Below are positions 7,891 to 18,763 of a DNA stretch of 64,000 nt, piece after piece. A program made the translations under genes and the position numbers. Under the pieces are notes generated by a model. It saw only the letters and a program-made list of their open reading frames with translations, was not told the DNA's origin and did not search any database. This DNA is from RI-153 sp963721725 (GTDB taxonomy: Bacteria > Chloroflexota > Anaerolineae > Caldilineales > Caldilineaceae). The DNA lies in the NCBI GenBank assembly GCA_963721725.1, contig CAVRLX010000016.1, positions 310,001 to 374,000 of the forward strand. Direction: 5' to 3'. Every line of letters starts with the position of its first letter. Position 1 is the stretch's first letter.

Positions 7891-9089
7891 TTCTCCTGCA
7901 TCCATTTGACGGCAGCCGCGGCCAGCGCCGCCGCCCCAATCGAGAGCGCGTCTTCATCCATGCGGAACTGTGGCGTGTGAACATAATACATCTGCTTCCA
8001 ACTGGGATTGTGTGTACCCAGGCGCAAAAAGCTGCCCGGCGCTTGTTGGGCCATGTAGCTAAAATCCTCCGCCCCCATCAGCGGCGCGCAGATCTGCACA
8101 TTGGTTTCACCCAAAAATTCGCGGGTTGCCGCCAACATCACATCGGTGGCGCTCTCATCGGTCACCGTGGGCGGGTAGCCCTTGTGAATCGTGAGATCAA
8201 AGCCGCCGCCCAACGCCTCGGCCACGCCACAGGCCCGGCGCAGTTCATCGTGCAACAATTGGCGCGTCTCTGGCTTGAACGAGCGAATCGTGCCGGTGAG
8301 CGTCACCATTTCCGGGATCACGTTGTTGACCGTGCCGCCCACAATCGTGCCAATCGTAATCACGCCCGACTCAATCGGATCGAGGCGGCGGCTGACAATG
8401 TGATGCACGGCCTGCACCACATGGCTTGCCAGCAAAATCGGGTCAACGGTGCTTTGCGGACGGGCGGCATGGCCCCCCTTGCCCTTTATCACAATCTCGA
8501 ACTTATCGGCAGCCGCCAACAGCGGGCCAGACCGCGTCGAGACCACACCGGCGTCGTGAGTGGGATCTACATGCACGCCAAAGACAGCATCCAGCCCTTG
8601 CAGCGCGCCTTCCTCCACCATGCGCATCCCGCCCGATTTGCCCTCGGCGTCTTGGGCTTCTTCGCTGGGCTGAAAGAGCAGCCGAATGGCGCCAGGCAAT
8701 CGCCCTTCGTCGGACAGCCCTTTGAGAATCGTCGCCGCGCCCAGCAACATGGCCGTGTGGGCGTCGTGGCCGCAGGCGTGCATGAGGCCAGGGCGCGTGC
8801 TGCTATAGTCCACGCCGCTCTCCTCGGTGATGGGCAGCGCGTCCATATCGGCGCGTAGCCCCACCGTGGGACCATGGCCGCCGCGGATGTGGCCGACAAC
8901 GCCGGTTTTCGCCACCTCGGTTTCGGTCTCAATGCCCAGATCCACCAGCGCGGCGTTGACCAGCCCTGCTGTGCGATGTTCGGTAAACGTCAACTCTGGG
9001 TATTGGTGAATTTCACGCCGCCAGCCTCGGATCTGTTCCTGAATCGAGCGGGCACGTTCATAGATTTCTTGGCCTGTAATCGGTGTCAT
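7884..9089 (-). CDS. M20 family amidohydrolase (M20D; hippurate / N-acyl-amino acid hydrolase type)
   Basis: This 401-residue metallo-amidohydrolase removes acyl groups from amino acids or similar amides. Family motifs appear in order: GLRADMDALPI, HACGHDAHTAMLLGAA (metal-binding HxCGHD), LLFQPSEEAQ (catalytic Glu pair), a dimerisation insert with GKGGHAARPQ, NNVIPE and GAEDFSYMAQ near the end. AGGGGAAAG lies 3 nt before the chosen ATG at 9089; the longer ORF has no such site. A TATAAT -10 lies about 45 bp upstream. It is first in a run of four closely spaced minus-strand genes, although its partners look like envelope proteins, so the shared transcript is only positional evidence. Confidence 0.92.
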   Translation of the reverse strand: MTPITGQEIYERARSIQEQIRGWRREIHQYPELTFTEHRTAGLVNAALVDLGIETETEVAKTGVVGHIRGGHGPTVGLRADMDALPITEESGVDYSSTRPGLMHACGHDAHTAMLLGAATILKGLSDEGRLPGAIRLLFQPSEEAQDAEGKSGGMRMVEEGALQGLDAVFGVHVDPTHDAGVVSTRSGPLLAAADKFEIVIKGKGGHAARPQSTVDPILLASHVVQAVHHIVSRRLDPIESGVITIGTIVGGTVNNVIPEMVTLTGTIRSFKPETRQLLHDELRRACGVAEALGGGFDLTIHKGYPPTVTDESATDVMLAATREFLGETNVQICAPLMGAEDFSYMAQQAPGSFLRLGTHNPSWKQMYYVHTPQFRMDEDALSIGAAALAAAAVKWMQEKG

Positions 9090-9134
9090 TATCTTTCCCC
9101 TGTGAATCATGATGGGTAAGTGAATATCCAGTCT

Positions 9135-9140
9135 ATTATA
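9135..9140 (-). promoter_or_regulatory. Probable -10 box for the M20 operon
   Basis: A perfect TATAAT on the minus strand, 45 bp before the M20 start codon. No good -35 was found, so this is tentative. Confidence 0.4.
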
Positions 9141-9186
9141 CGATGGACGGGCGTCCACAGAAAAAGATGGTTGATCGGCTCTACGC

Positions 9187-9227
9187 GCCAGGCGCCGCCA
9201 GCAATTATTTTGCTGGCGGCGCCTGGC
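9187..9227. repeat. 18-bp perfect GC-rich palindrome
   Basis: The arms at 9187-9204 and 9210-9227 (GCCAGGCGCCGCCAGCAA and its exact inverse) flank the loop TTATT. No T-tract follows on either strand. It could still end the small minus-strand gene at 9284. Confidence 0.65.
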
Positions 9228-9283
9228 TTCTCCCCTGGAGGGGAACTGGGTCTCTAAAAAACCTTTTTCAACTGGCCTTTATT

Positions 9284-9541
9284 TCAAGTCGTCTCTTCTG
9301 TCTGATAAAGCGTTATCCTGCGCTCCAATTCACACAGATGATTATCTAATACCGCAACACTTTTTTTTATTTCCTGGCAACTGTACAAAACTTCTCTAGG
9401 CAGACGATGACAGTTGCTCAATTGGTAAAGGGTTTCAGTCTCACTTTTAAGTTCCTGCATCTGTCCACGCAACGCCGTAATAATCCATTGCCCTGTAACA
9501 AGTGGCAAACCGTGCTCGTTTTGTAATATGTTGTTCTGCAT
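9284..9541 (-). CDS. Small hypothetical protein, 85 residues
   Basis: No family recognised. The product is soluble and largely helical, with two cysteines and a heptad-like ELKSETETLYQL segment. CGAGG lies a few bases before the ATG, which favours a real gene. The local DNA is clearly more AT-rich than the flanking genes, which could reflect recent acquisition. It is divergent from the giant surface protein gene and followed by a perfect palindrome. Confidence 0.5.
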   Translation of the reverse strand: MQNNILQNEHGLPLVTGQWIITALRGQMQELKSETETLYQLSNCHRLPREVLYSCQEIKKSVAVLDNHLCELERRITLYQTEETT

Positions 9542-9854
9542 TTCATCCTCGGTGAAATGGGTTGATAACTAATTTAGTGAAGCCTTACATTATTGTAGAT
9601 ATAAAATCATTCTCTATCGATTGGGGATTTCCCCTATTTTTGCAAAGGGAAATGGGGAAAATATCAACACTTTGTACCAAAGTACGTAATAGATTGGTTC
9701 TATAGTAATTCAATAATAATTAAATATACTGTGCAAAGGTTAAGGTGAGAAGGGCGGTGTGGGCGCGCTTGATTGCCCCCTCCTTTCAATTCCGTAGGGT
9801 ACGAAGCTATTTGAAAAGTAGCCAAAAAGTCTTGAGGGTTTATGAGGAGGGTTT
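9542..9854. other. AT-rich divergent intergenic region
   Basis: This holds the upstream region of the small minus-strand gene and of the giant plus-strand gene. A TATACT hexamer near 9725 could serve as a plus-strand -10, but no matching -35 is visible. GGAGG just before 9855 fits a ribosome-binding site. No other gene or repeat was found. Confidence 0.4.
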
Positions 9855-12800
9855 ATGCGTTTTACATCAGATAGTTTTACATCCGATAAGCGGAGACAGC
9901 GTTGGGTGTCAGTGGCGCTGTTGCTTGCGCTGCTATTGAATATTTTCCCTGCCATGTTTGGCAGCAATGTCCCCATCGCCTCGGCCCATAATCTGGACTC
10001 GCGCATGGTCTATATGTTCTTTGACCCGGCCACCCAGACTTTGTTGGACAATCGCATTGCCGGCGGCTGGGTTCCGGGAACGCCTTTGTTACAGGTCAAC
10101 GATGAAATTGGCATGATCATTAAGGCCATTCCCACCGATGGCACAACCACGGGTGTGGGCGCGTATGTTGATTTTTACGTGCCAGACGGCGTGCAGGTCA
10201 TTGGCGCCGCTTACGTCTTGCCCAATGCCAGCGGCGGCTACACAGACATTGCCATGAAGGGACAGGCACTCATGCCCGCTGTGGGCGCGGGCGGTGGACC
10301 GACGACCGATCTGACCGGCATCACGCGTGGCCCCAACATTCTCGGCATCACCAGCCCGATTGTAGATAGCGCCAATACCAATTTAGGCACGCTGCCCGGC
10401 GTCTATGGCGACATGGGCATTTTCTATTCCACCGATGCGCGCACGGCTTTTGGCAGCTACAGCGGCCCGAATATTACGAACAACAGCGGCGATGTCATCG
10501 GCGCGCGCACCTCGACGGGCAACATTCTCAACAAATGGGACGCCATGCAGATGTTCGCCTATGGCAACAAAGCTGGCCCTATTTTGGATTCTAACGGGCG
10601 CGGCAATGCGCCCTGGGGCCTTGCCAACGTGGTGTCCGGCCCAGAGAGCGGCTATGCTTGGCAATTCGATAAAGATGTCTACGACGCCACGGCTGGCACA
10701 ACCAAGCAGAAGATCGATGCCGCCCTCACTCTGGGGCCGTGGAAACGTATCAAGTATATCGGCAGCCAGATTAGCAACGACCCGCCGGGAAACAATCCGG
10801 CTGTGCAGCCCTATACCACGGGAGCCGACGGCAGCAGCGTTGGCTATGCACTGAGCAGCGCCAATCCGCTGCCCGCCGGCACCAAAACCGTACGCTGGGC
10901 GATTGGTCAATTAACCGAGTTCCGCCCGGAATATGTGCGCGTCAAGGTGCGCGTGCTCAACCCCACAGCCCTCTATGCCTATAACAACAGTGTGCTGGGG
11001 GCCACGGGGCAACCGCTCTCCACCAGTGGCTGTCCGGTCTTTTTTGCCGATACCTTTGGCGGCGACGCTGGCGGTGATAGCGGCGGCAAGGATCACATTT
11101 GGCGCTATTATGATCCGTCGGATGCGCGGCTGAACGGCTGTGTGGCGATTGGAAAGCCCACCAATAAAATTGCCGTAAGCGTGGGCGAAACCTTCCGAAT
11201 ACAAGATCAAGTTTTACAACGCAGGGACCAAGACGCTGACCAACGTGGTGGTGAAAGATACACTGCCCAGCGGTGTCCAGTTCATCAACGCGCTGCCCGC
11301 CCAGAACAGCGGCCCCAACCCCTTGATCTGGAATGTGGGTACGTTGCAGCCAGGCCAGAAGTTTGAAGCCACGGTGACCGTGAAGGCCACCAGCAGCGGC
11401 CTTTTGGAAAACCGTGTGGAGGTGGTGACGAGCGAGTTGCCGCCCCAAACCAGCACAGAGACCATTCCATCTGGGCCGGTGATTGTGCTCAACCCCAACA
11501 AGAGTGTTAACCCTGCTATGGTTGCTCCTGGTGGCAGCGTGCAATATACGATTGATGTAGAGAATGTGGGTACAGCCGCCAGCGGCAGCCCCGTGATCAT
11601 CTCCGAACGGCTGCCCGCTGGTTTTAGCTTTGCCAGCCTTAACAGCACCACCATTAACGGAGCCACCGTCACCACTTCGGTGGATGCGTCTAATCCCAAT
11701 CAGCCGAAATTTACCGTGCCCAGCGGCATCAACGCCAACAAAAAGTTGCTGCTTGTCTTTACGGTGAATGTGAGCGCCAATGTTGCGACGGGAAGCTACT
11801 GTAACTCGTATACAGTGGGGGCGAATGGCGTGAACGTGCAGACGGGCGCGCTGGCCTGTGTCAACGTGGGCGGCGGCCAGATCGGTGACACGGTCTGGCG
11901 GGATTGGAACAAAAACGGCGTGCGCGATCCGCAGGACGAAGGCATGCCTAATGCTACAGTCTATCTGTGTAATGGCAGCGTCGGCACCTGTAACGCGGGC
12001 AACGCCGTGCAGACCCAGACCACCAACGCCAACGGCAACTATCTCTTTACAGGGCTGGTGGCGGGGACCTATACCGTCGGGGTGGCCCCAGGCAACGGTT
12101 ATGTGCAGACGTTTGATCCCGACAGCACGGTGGACAGTCGTCATGTGGTCACACTGGCCCAGGGCGAACAATATCTGCTGGCCGACTTTGGCTATGGCCC
12201 CAACTTTACAAATGGCGCGGGGGCCGTGGGCGATCAGGTCTTTGACGACAAGAACAACAATGGCATTTTTGACGCCGGCGATGTGGGCATTGGCGGGGTT
12301 ACCGTGCGCCTCTATGAAGATACCAACGGCAACGGGGCCATCGACAGCGACGATGCCCTGGTTACCACCACGACCACCAGTGGCGGCGGCGTTTATGGAT
12401 TCGCCGATCTGCCCACAGGCGTGAACTATCTTGCCCAAGTTTTGACGAGCGACACGGCGTTGCAGACCTACTTTGGCGGCAGCTATGCCCCCACCACCAA
12501 TACCCTGCAAAGTTCGCCCAACCTCTCCGGCACAGACAACACACTGGACTTTGGCTTCAAAGCGGTGGTTCCGCTCACCGTGGGCGATCAAGTTTTCATT
12601 GATAACAACAATAACGGCACAATGGATGCCGGTGATACCCCAATTGCCAATGTGACGGTGCAGTTCTATCAAGACACCAATGGCAATGGCACCATCGACG
12701 CCGGCGAGCCGTTGGTCAACTCGGCGGATACCAACGGCAGCGGCATCTATACAGCGCAATTGCCGGCGGGAACCTACGTGGCACGTGTACTCGCCACCGA

Positions 12801-15800
12801 CCCGGATCTGCCCGCTGGCCTTTCGCCCGTCAAGAGTACAATTCCATTTACACTTTCGGTTAGCCGCACGGATATTGATTTTCCCTATGTGCGCTTGTTG
12901 ACCAAAGCCGTGGACAAATCCAGCGCCACGGCGGGCGAGATCTTGACCTATAGCCTGACCCCACGCTATCCGGGCAGCAGCCTGCTCAGCAATGTAATCG
13001 TCACCGATACGATCCCCACGGGGACGACCAACGCCACCAATATTAACGCTGGCGGCACATTGAGCGGCAGCACCATCACCTGGAACTTGGGCAGCAATGT
13101 GGCGGGCGTGAACGGCTCGCAGCCCTCGGTTTCCAGCGGGCTGACCGTGCTCTCCCCAGCGGCACAGATCGACACCAACCGCGCCGCCGATAGCGCGGAT
13201 CAACTGCCGGACGTGGCAATGGATAGCAGTGGCAATCGCTACGTTGTTTTTAACCAGGGTGGCAACAAGACTTTCTTCACCAAAAGCACCGATGATGGCG
13301 CTACCTGGAGCACGCCGCTGGATATTACGTCTACGGCGAGTAATAACGACAAAAATGCCACCATCGCCGTGGACAGTAGCGGCAATATTCATGTGACCAT
13401 CGACCAGAACAGTGATAACGTCTACTATCGCAAGAGCACCAACGGCGGGATAAGCTTTGGCACTGCTGTGCAGATTGATACGAGCCGAGCGGCCAACAGC
13501 AACGATCGTTTCCCCGATATCGCCGTAAGCGGCAACAACGTCTACACGGTCTTCAACCAGAACAACAACCGCACCTACCTTGCCCGCAGCACCGATGGCG
13601 GTACAACTTGGGCAGCGGCGATTGAGATTACCTCGATCTCTGGCGGCAATAACGACAAAAACGCCGCCATCGCTGTGGACGGCAGCGGCAACGTACATGT
13701 GGTCATCGATCAGAACAACGAGAACGTCTACTATCGCCAGAGCAGCGACAGCGGGGCAACCTTCAGCACTGGCGTGCAGATCGACACTGCCCGCGCGGTT
13801 GATTCTAAGGATCGTTTCCCCAAGATCGCCGTAGGCGGCAGCAATGTGCTGCATGTGGCGTTCAACCAGAACAACGCCAGCACGTTCTATGTCAAGAGCA
13901 GCGACGGCGGCGCAACCTGGGCCACAGCGGCGAATCTCTCCACGGGCGGCGCAGACAAGAATGTGGACATTGCCGCCACAAGCAGCAATGTCTATGTCGC
14001 CATCAACGACAACAACGACAACGTGAGCCTCCGCCAGAGCAGCGACAGCGGGGCTACCTTCAGCACCGCGATGGAAGTTGACTCGGTCATCGGCGACAGC
14101 ACCGATCGCAATCCAGCGCTGGCCGCGGCAGCGGGCAAACTCACAGTCACTTTTGGGCAGAACGGGCAGAATGTCTTCTACACAGGCGGCACAATTCCAC
14201 TCTCCATGCCCACCACTCCGGCACAGATCGACACCGAATCGGGCGGCCAATAGCGCGGATCAACTGCCCAAAGCGGTGGCTGATAGCAACGGCAACTTAT
14301 ACGCTGTCTTTAACCAGGGTGGCAACAAGACCTTCTTCACCAAGAGCACCGATGGCGGTGTCACCTGGAGCACGCCGCTGGATATTACATCCACAGCGAA
14401 CAACAACGACAAGAACGCCGCCATCACTGTGGACAGCAGTGGTAACATTCACGTCGTCATTGATCAGAATAACGACAATATCTATTATCGCCGCAGCACC
14501 AATGGCGGCACCAGCTTTAGCAGTGCGGTACAAATCGATACTAATCTGGCGGCCAATAGCAATGACCGCCTGCCCGACATTGCGGTGAGCGGAAGCAACG
14601 TTTACGTGGTCTTCAACCAGAACAACAACCGCACCTACTTTGTGCGCAGCACCAATAGCGGTTCGACCTGGGCCACGGCGATTGAGACAACCTCGATCGC
14701 TGGCGGCAACAACGACAAGAATGCTGCCATCGCTGTAGACAGCAACGGCAACATTCACCTCGTTATCGATCAGAATAACGAGAACGTCTATTACCGCAAG
14801 AGTACCAATAGTGGCAGCACATTTAGTACCGGCGTGCAGATCGATACTGCCCGCGCGGCCGATTCTAAAGATCGCTTCCCCAAGATCACTGTGGACAGCA
14901 ACAATACCTTGCATGTGGTCTTCAACCAGAACAACGCCAGCACCTTCTATGTTAAGAGCAGTGATGGCGGCGCAACCTGGGCCACGGCATTGGACCTTTC
15001 CACAGGCAGTACAGACAAAAACGCCGCCATCACCGTGGACAACAGCGGCAAAATCTATGTCGCGATTGACGACAACAACGACAATGTGAGCGTGCGCCAA
15101 AGCACAAATGGCGGCATTTCGTTTAGCCGCTTCATTGATGTTGATACGACGATTGGCGATGGGGCCAATGACCGCAACCCGTCCATTGTTGCCACGAGCA
15201 GTGCCGTGCATGTACTCTTTGGGCAAAATGGGCAGAACGTCTTCGCCACTCGCCTGACGCTGCCTGCAGGCACAGGGTCCACCACCACCAGCATCAGCGC
15301 CAGCCCCACGCTTGTTGTGGGCGGTGATGGTATCACAATACGCATGACCTTGAATTCGTCCAGCGCCGTCAGCAACGTGGCGGCGGGCGCGCTGAGTGTG
15401 GTCAACCAGACGGGCGGTGCCAACGCCACAAGCTGCTCGGCAGCCACGTTGGTTAGCGCCGATACTACGATCAGCGGCCCCAGCGATCCGGTGATCTATC
15501 AATGGACGTGTACCGCCCAGGCTGGAACATCGCCGGGCAGTGTCAGCTTCCGCGCCAACGCCACCGGGACCGGCGGAACCTTTGCCCAGGCCACGTCCAA
15601 CAGTGTGTTGGTCAGCCCGATTCTAAGCTACAAAGTGACCGTGGTAAACCCAGCCATTTCGCAGTTGTCACAGATCGACAACATCGCCAGTATCAAGAGC
15701 GACACGGTGATCCCGTTTACCAACAGCAACAAAGTGACTACGCTGCTGCCCACTGGCTCGATTGGCGACTTCATTTTCTATGACAATCCGGCCAATCCCA

Positions 15801-18181
15801 ACGGCCTGCCCGATGGCGGCGAGGCTGGCGTAGCGGGCGCAACCGTGACTCTCTACAAAATGGTGAACGGCCAGTGGCAACTCTATGCCTTGCAGATCAC
15901 GTCGGACGGCACGCAAGACGTGGACGGCAACGGCAGCATTGATCCGGTGGGGTATTACAACTTCACGGGCCTGCCCGCGGGCGAGTATGATGTCGCCGCC
16001 GAATCGCAGACTGTCGCCAAACCCGGCACCAATCCAGCGGTTTATGGAACCATGATCTCGACCAGTGGCGAGCATAAAGAGATTACCCTTGCCACCGGCC
16101 AAGTGGTGACCAATGCTGACTTTGGCTTCATCGAAGCGGCGCTGCTTGAAGGTCACGTCTTCCATGACGTGAACAGCAATGGCGTGTTGGACGGCAGCGA
16201 ACCCCGCCTGGAGTTTGTGACCGTGGAATTGCTCAATAGCAGTGGCGTTGTGGTGCAAACCGCCGTCACCGACGACGAGGGCGAGTATCACTTTCTGGTT
16301 GCGCCGGGCGATTACACTGTGCGCTATGTCACCACTGATCCCGACATCCCGAGCACGCTGACCAAACAGACCACGCCCACCTCAATTATGGTGGCGAACG
16401 TTACTGCGGGTAGCGAACGGGCCGATCTTGACTTTGGCCTGGACAATCCCGGTACTATCGGCGATCTGGTTTGGCTGGACAGCAACGGCAACGCTACCAA
16501 ACAGAGCGGGGAGCCTGGTTTACAGAACATCACCGTGGAACTCTACACCGGCAGCACGGTGAATGTTAACAACCTGTTGGACGTCACCGCCACAGATGCT
16601 AACGGCAACTACCTCTTTATAGGCTTGCCCGACGGTCCCTATACCGTGCGGGTGATCAAACCATCGGGCTACACCGACACCACCGCCAACCCCCAAATTG
16701 CCACGGTCAACGCCGCTGGGGGCAGCCCGAACTTCCTCACCGCCGACTTTGGCCTGAATGTGGCGACGGTGACGCTAAGCGGCCGGGTCTACAACGATCA
16801 GAACAACAATGGCGATGACAACGGCGAACCGGGCTTTGCCAATGTAGACGTCACTGTGATCTGCAATGGCACAACCTACACAACCCAGACTACCGCCACG
16901 GGCGCGTGGAGCCTGAGCATTCCCAGCGCCAGCAACTGCACGGCCATCAGCGTGGACGGCAGTGATGTGCCCGGCGTCTTCCAGCCCAAAGAAGTCGCCA
17001 CCCCCCCCGGCACAGTGAATAGCAATGTCACGGACCTGGACTTTGGCTTTGTCAGCAATCCAGGCAGCATCAGCGGCACGGTCTGTGTAGGCGGCGGCGA
17101 TGGGCAGTGTAATATTGGGGAAACTGTGTTGACCAACGTCACCATCACCCTGCGCTATGCTGGCTCCGACGGCATCTTGGGCACGGCAGACGATGTCGTC
17201 ACGCCCCAACAGACCAACGGCAGCGGCACCTATAGCTTCCCCAATCTGGCCCCAGGCCTCTATCAGATCACCGAGACGACGCCGGCTGGCTATACCAGCG
17301 TGGCTGATGCCGACGGCGGGAATCCTGACAGCATCACCGTCACCCTGGCCTTTGGGCAGATCGTCATCAAGCGCGATTTCGAAGAATCGCAAAACTTTGT
17401 GGCGCAGCCCAACTATGTGATCAGCAAAAAACTGAACACGCCTGATCCCGTGCGCAAAGGGGAGTTGATCAGCTTTACCATTCGCATTACCAACACCGGC
17501 AATGTGACGATTACCACGCTGCCGCTGCGCGATGTTTATGCCGATGGCATCATGCCTTACATCGGGGCCACGCCTGCGCCAGATAACCCCCAGCGCGGCC
17601 AGTTGACGTGGACTGACCTCACTCAATCCGGGGCCAGCGGCTTCGGGCGCGATCTTGGCCCAGGCCAAGTGTTTATGGTGGTTGTGTCGTTTACGGCGGG
17701 CCAGGATACGTCCGGGTTGCCGGGCGGAGCCACCACCAACACGGCGACGGTAGAGGGCGCGCTGTACGATCCCAGCGGCAACGGCACACAGCCGCCCACC
17801 GGACCGCTGCCCACCAAGAGCGCCCAGGCGACGGTGCGCATCTTCGCCGCCACGGCTGTGGCTCTGGCCGACTATGCGGTTTCGGTGGATGAGGCGGGAG
17901 TGAGCGTACACTGGCAGACCGTGGACGAGAGTAACATCGCCTACTTTAACCTCTATCGGGTGAACAATGGCGAACGTACATTGGTAACCACCCGCGAGGC
18001 ACAAAAGGCCGGGCAACCAGTCAGCGCCCTCTATGAATACCGGGACAGCGAGATTCAGATCGGGAAGCTCTACGAGTATCGGCTCGATGTATACGGGCTG
18101 GACAACACACAAGCGTCCATCAGCCTCGGCACTGTCTTGGCCGGGAAAGCCCGGATCTTCTTGCCCAGTTTGACACGGTAA
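9855..18181 (+). CDS. Giant secreted SdrD_B / DUF11 / beta-propeller surface protein (two frameshifts as sequenced)
   Basis: One gene of about 2,775 codons. A signal peptide (WVSVALLLALLLNIFPAMFG, cleavage near residue 45) precedes an N-terminal domain of about 400 residues that I do not recognise. Then come a DUF11-type domain, three SdrD_B domains (GDTVWRDWNKNGVRD near 674, GDQVFDDKNNNGIFD near 790, GDQVFIDNNNNGTMD near 908), another DUF11 domain, two tandem Asp-box propellers (about 1,100-1,800), five more SdrD_B-like domains, a DUF11 domain (NYVISKKLNTPDPV) and an FN3-like end. SdrD_B folds usually bind calcium through the NNNG loops. The frame shifts near 11200-11205 and by one extra G near 14236. 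It ends in ARIFLPSLTR, perhaps a sorting tail. Confidence 0.85.
13165..15265 (+). repeat. Tandem duplication of about 1.05 kb encoding two Asp-box propellers
   Basis: The units start near 13165 and 14222 (both GCACAGATCGACACC...). Each encodes about seven blades of roughly 50 residues, six with Asp-box signatures such as STDDGATW, STNGGISF, SSDSGATF and SSDGGATW. The copies are clearly homologous at DNA level but have many silent differences, so the duplication is not very recent. Confidence 0.85.
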
Positions 18182-18217
18182 TTCATCCGACAACGCCATA
18201 CTGTAACGGCATAACAT

Positions 18218-18263
18218 AAAAAGGTCAGCGGTTCTAAGCGCATCAGACCCGCTGACCTTTTTT
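18218..18263 (+). terminator. Rho-independent terminator after the giant surface protein gene
   Basis: AAGGTCAGCGG (18221-18231) pairs exactly with CCGCTGACCTT (18249-18259), followed by a T-run and preceded by an A-run. It lies 37 bp past the stop codon. Confidence 0.92.
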
Positions 18264-18427
18264 GTTCCTTGGTGGACAATCGCCTCATGGCGCGGCTGTT
18301 TGATTTCCGAAATCATGGGGAGTATAGCATCCTCAGATTCGGCGTTGCCTATCATACGTTCTTCCTCTCCCAATCGCTGTCCGGTGAATTCATGCGAAGG
18401 ATTGGCAATTCGCAATTCTCAACTTTC

Positions 18428-18456
18428 TTGACTTTTCACCCCACCATTGCTATAGT
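18428..18456 (+). promoter_or_regulatory. Sigma70-type promoter of the met cluster
   Basis: TTGACT at 18428-18433 and TATAGT at 18451-18456 are separated by exactly 17 bp. The predicted start near 18463 places the SAM-I aptamer about 16 nt into the transcript. Confidence 0.85.
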
Positions 18457-18478
18457 GCCCCACAATTGCATACCAAGA

Positions 18479-18603
18479 CTCTTATCCAGAGAGGCGGAGG
18501 GACCGGCCCTGCGAAGCCTCGGCAACCCGGCCACAAGAGCGCAACGATGCGTTTCTATGGGCCAGGGTGCCAAATCCGGCAGACAAGTTCTGGAAGATGA
18601 GAG
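18479..18603 (+). ncRNA. SAM-I riboswitch (S-box) aptamer
   Basis: The sequence has the S-box landmarks in order. P1 is CTCTTATC (18479-18486) with GATGAGAG (18596-18603). AGAGAGGCGGAGGGACCGGC and GAAGCCTCGGCAACC form the kink-turn and core. GGTGCCAAATCCGGCAGAC and TTCTGGAAGATGAGAG complete it. Binding of S-adenosylmethionine stabilises P1. The 3' strand of P1 is exactly complementary to the 5' arm of the downstream terminator (18669-18676), so without SAM it can act as antiterminator. This predicts transcription termination at high SAM. It controls metY and probably the genes that follow. Confidence 0.96.
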
Positions 18604-18666
18604 GAAGCATTCCGCTCTTCCCTCCTCCCTTGCGGGAGATGATGTGTAGAGTCTCTCGGAATCGTA

Positions 18667-18700
18667 CCCTCTCATCTGTACAGGTGAGGGGGTTTCTTTT
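18667..18700 (+). terminator. Riboswitch expression-platform terminator
   Basis: CCCTCTCATCT pairs with AGGTGAGGGGG (18667-18677 with 18682-18692) around GTAC, followed by TTTCTTTT. Its 5' arm competes with the P1 helix of the SAM aptamer. Confidence 0.92.
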
Positions 18701-18763
18701 ACCCCACATGCGGGCCGTTCACCCACCACGATCCAATATTTTCACACCCACAGGAGAGATTTT

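Noticed and set aside
10957..14250. A 1,097-codon open frame on the minus strand
   Set aside because: It is the antisense shadow of the repetitive surface protein. Codon bias of a GC-rich gene keeps it open, and its product is low-complexity with no domain.
14297..18415. Other long minus-strand frames opposite the giant gene
   Set aside because: Same reason; they follow the duplicated propeller units in antisense and have no start signals.
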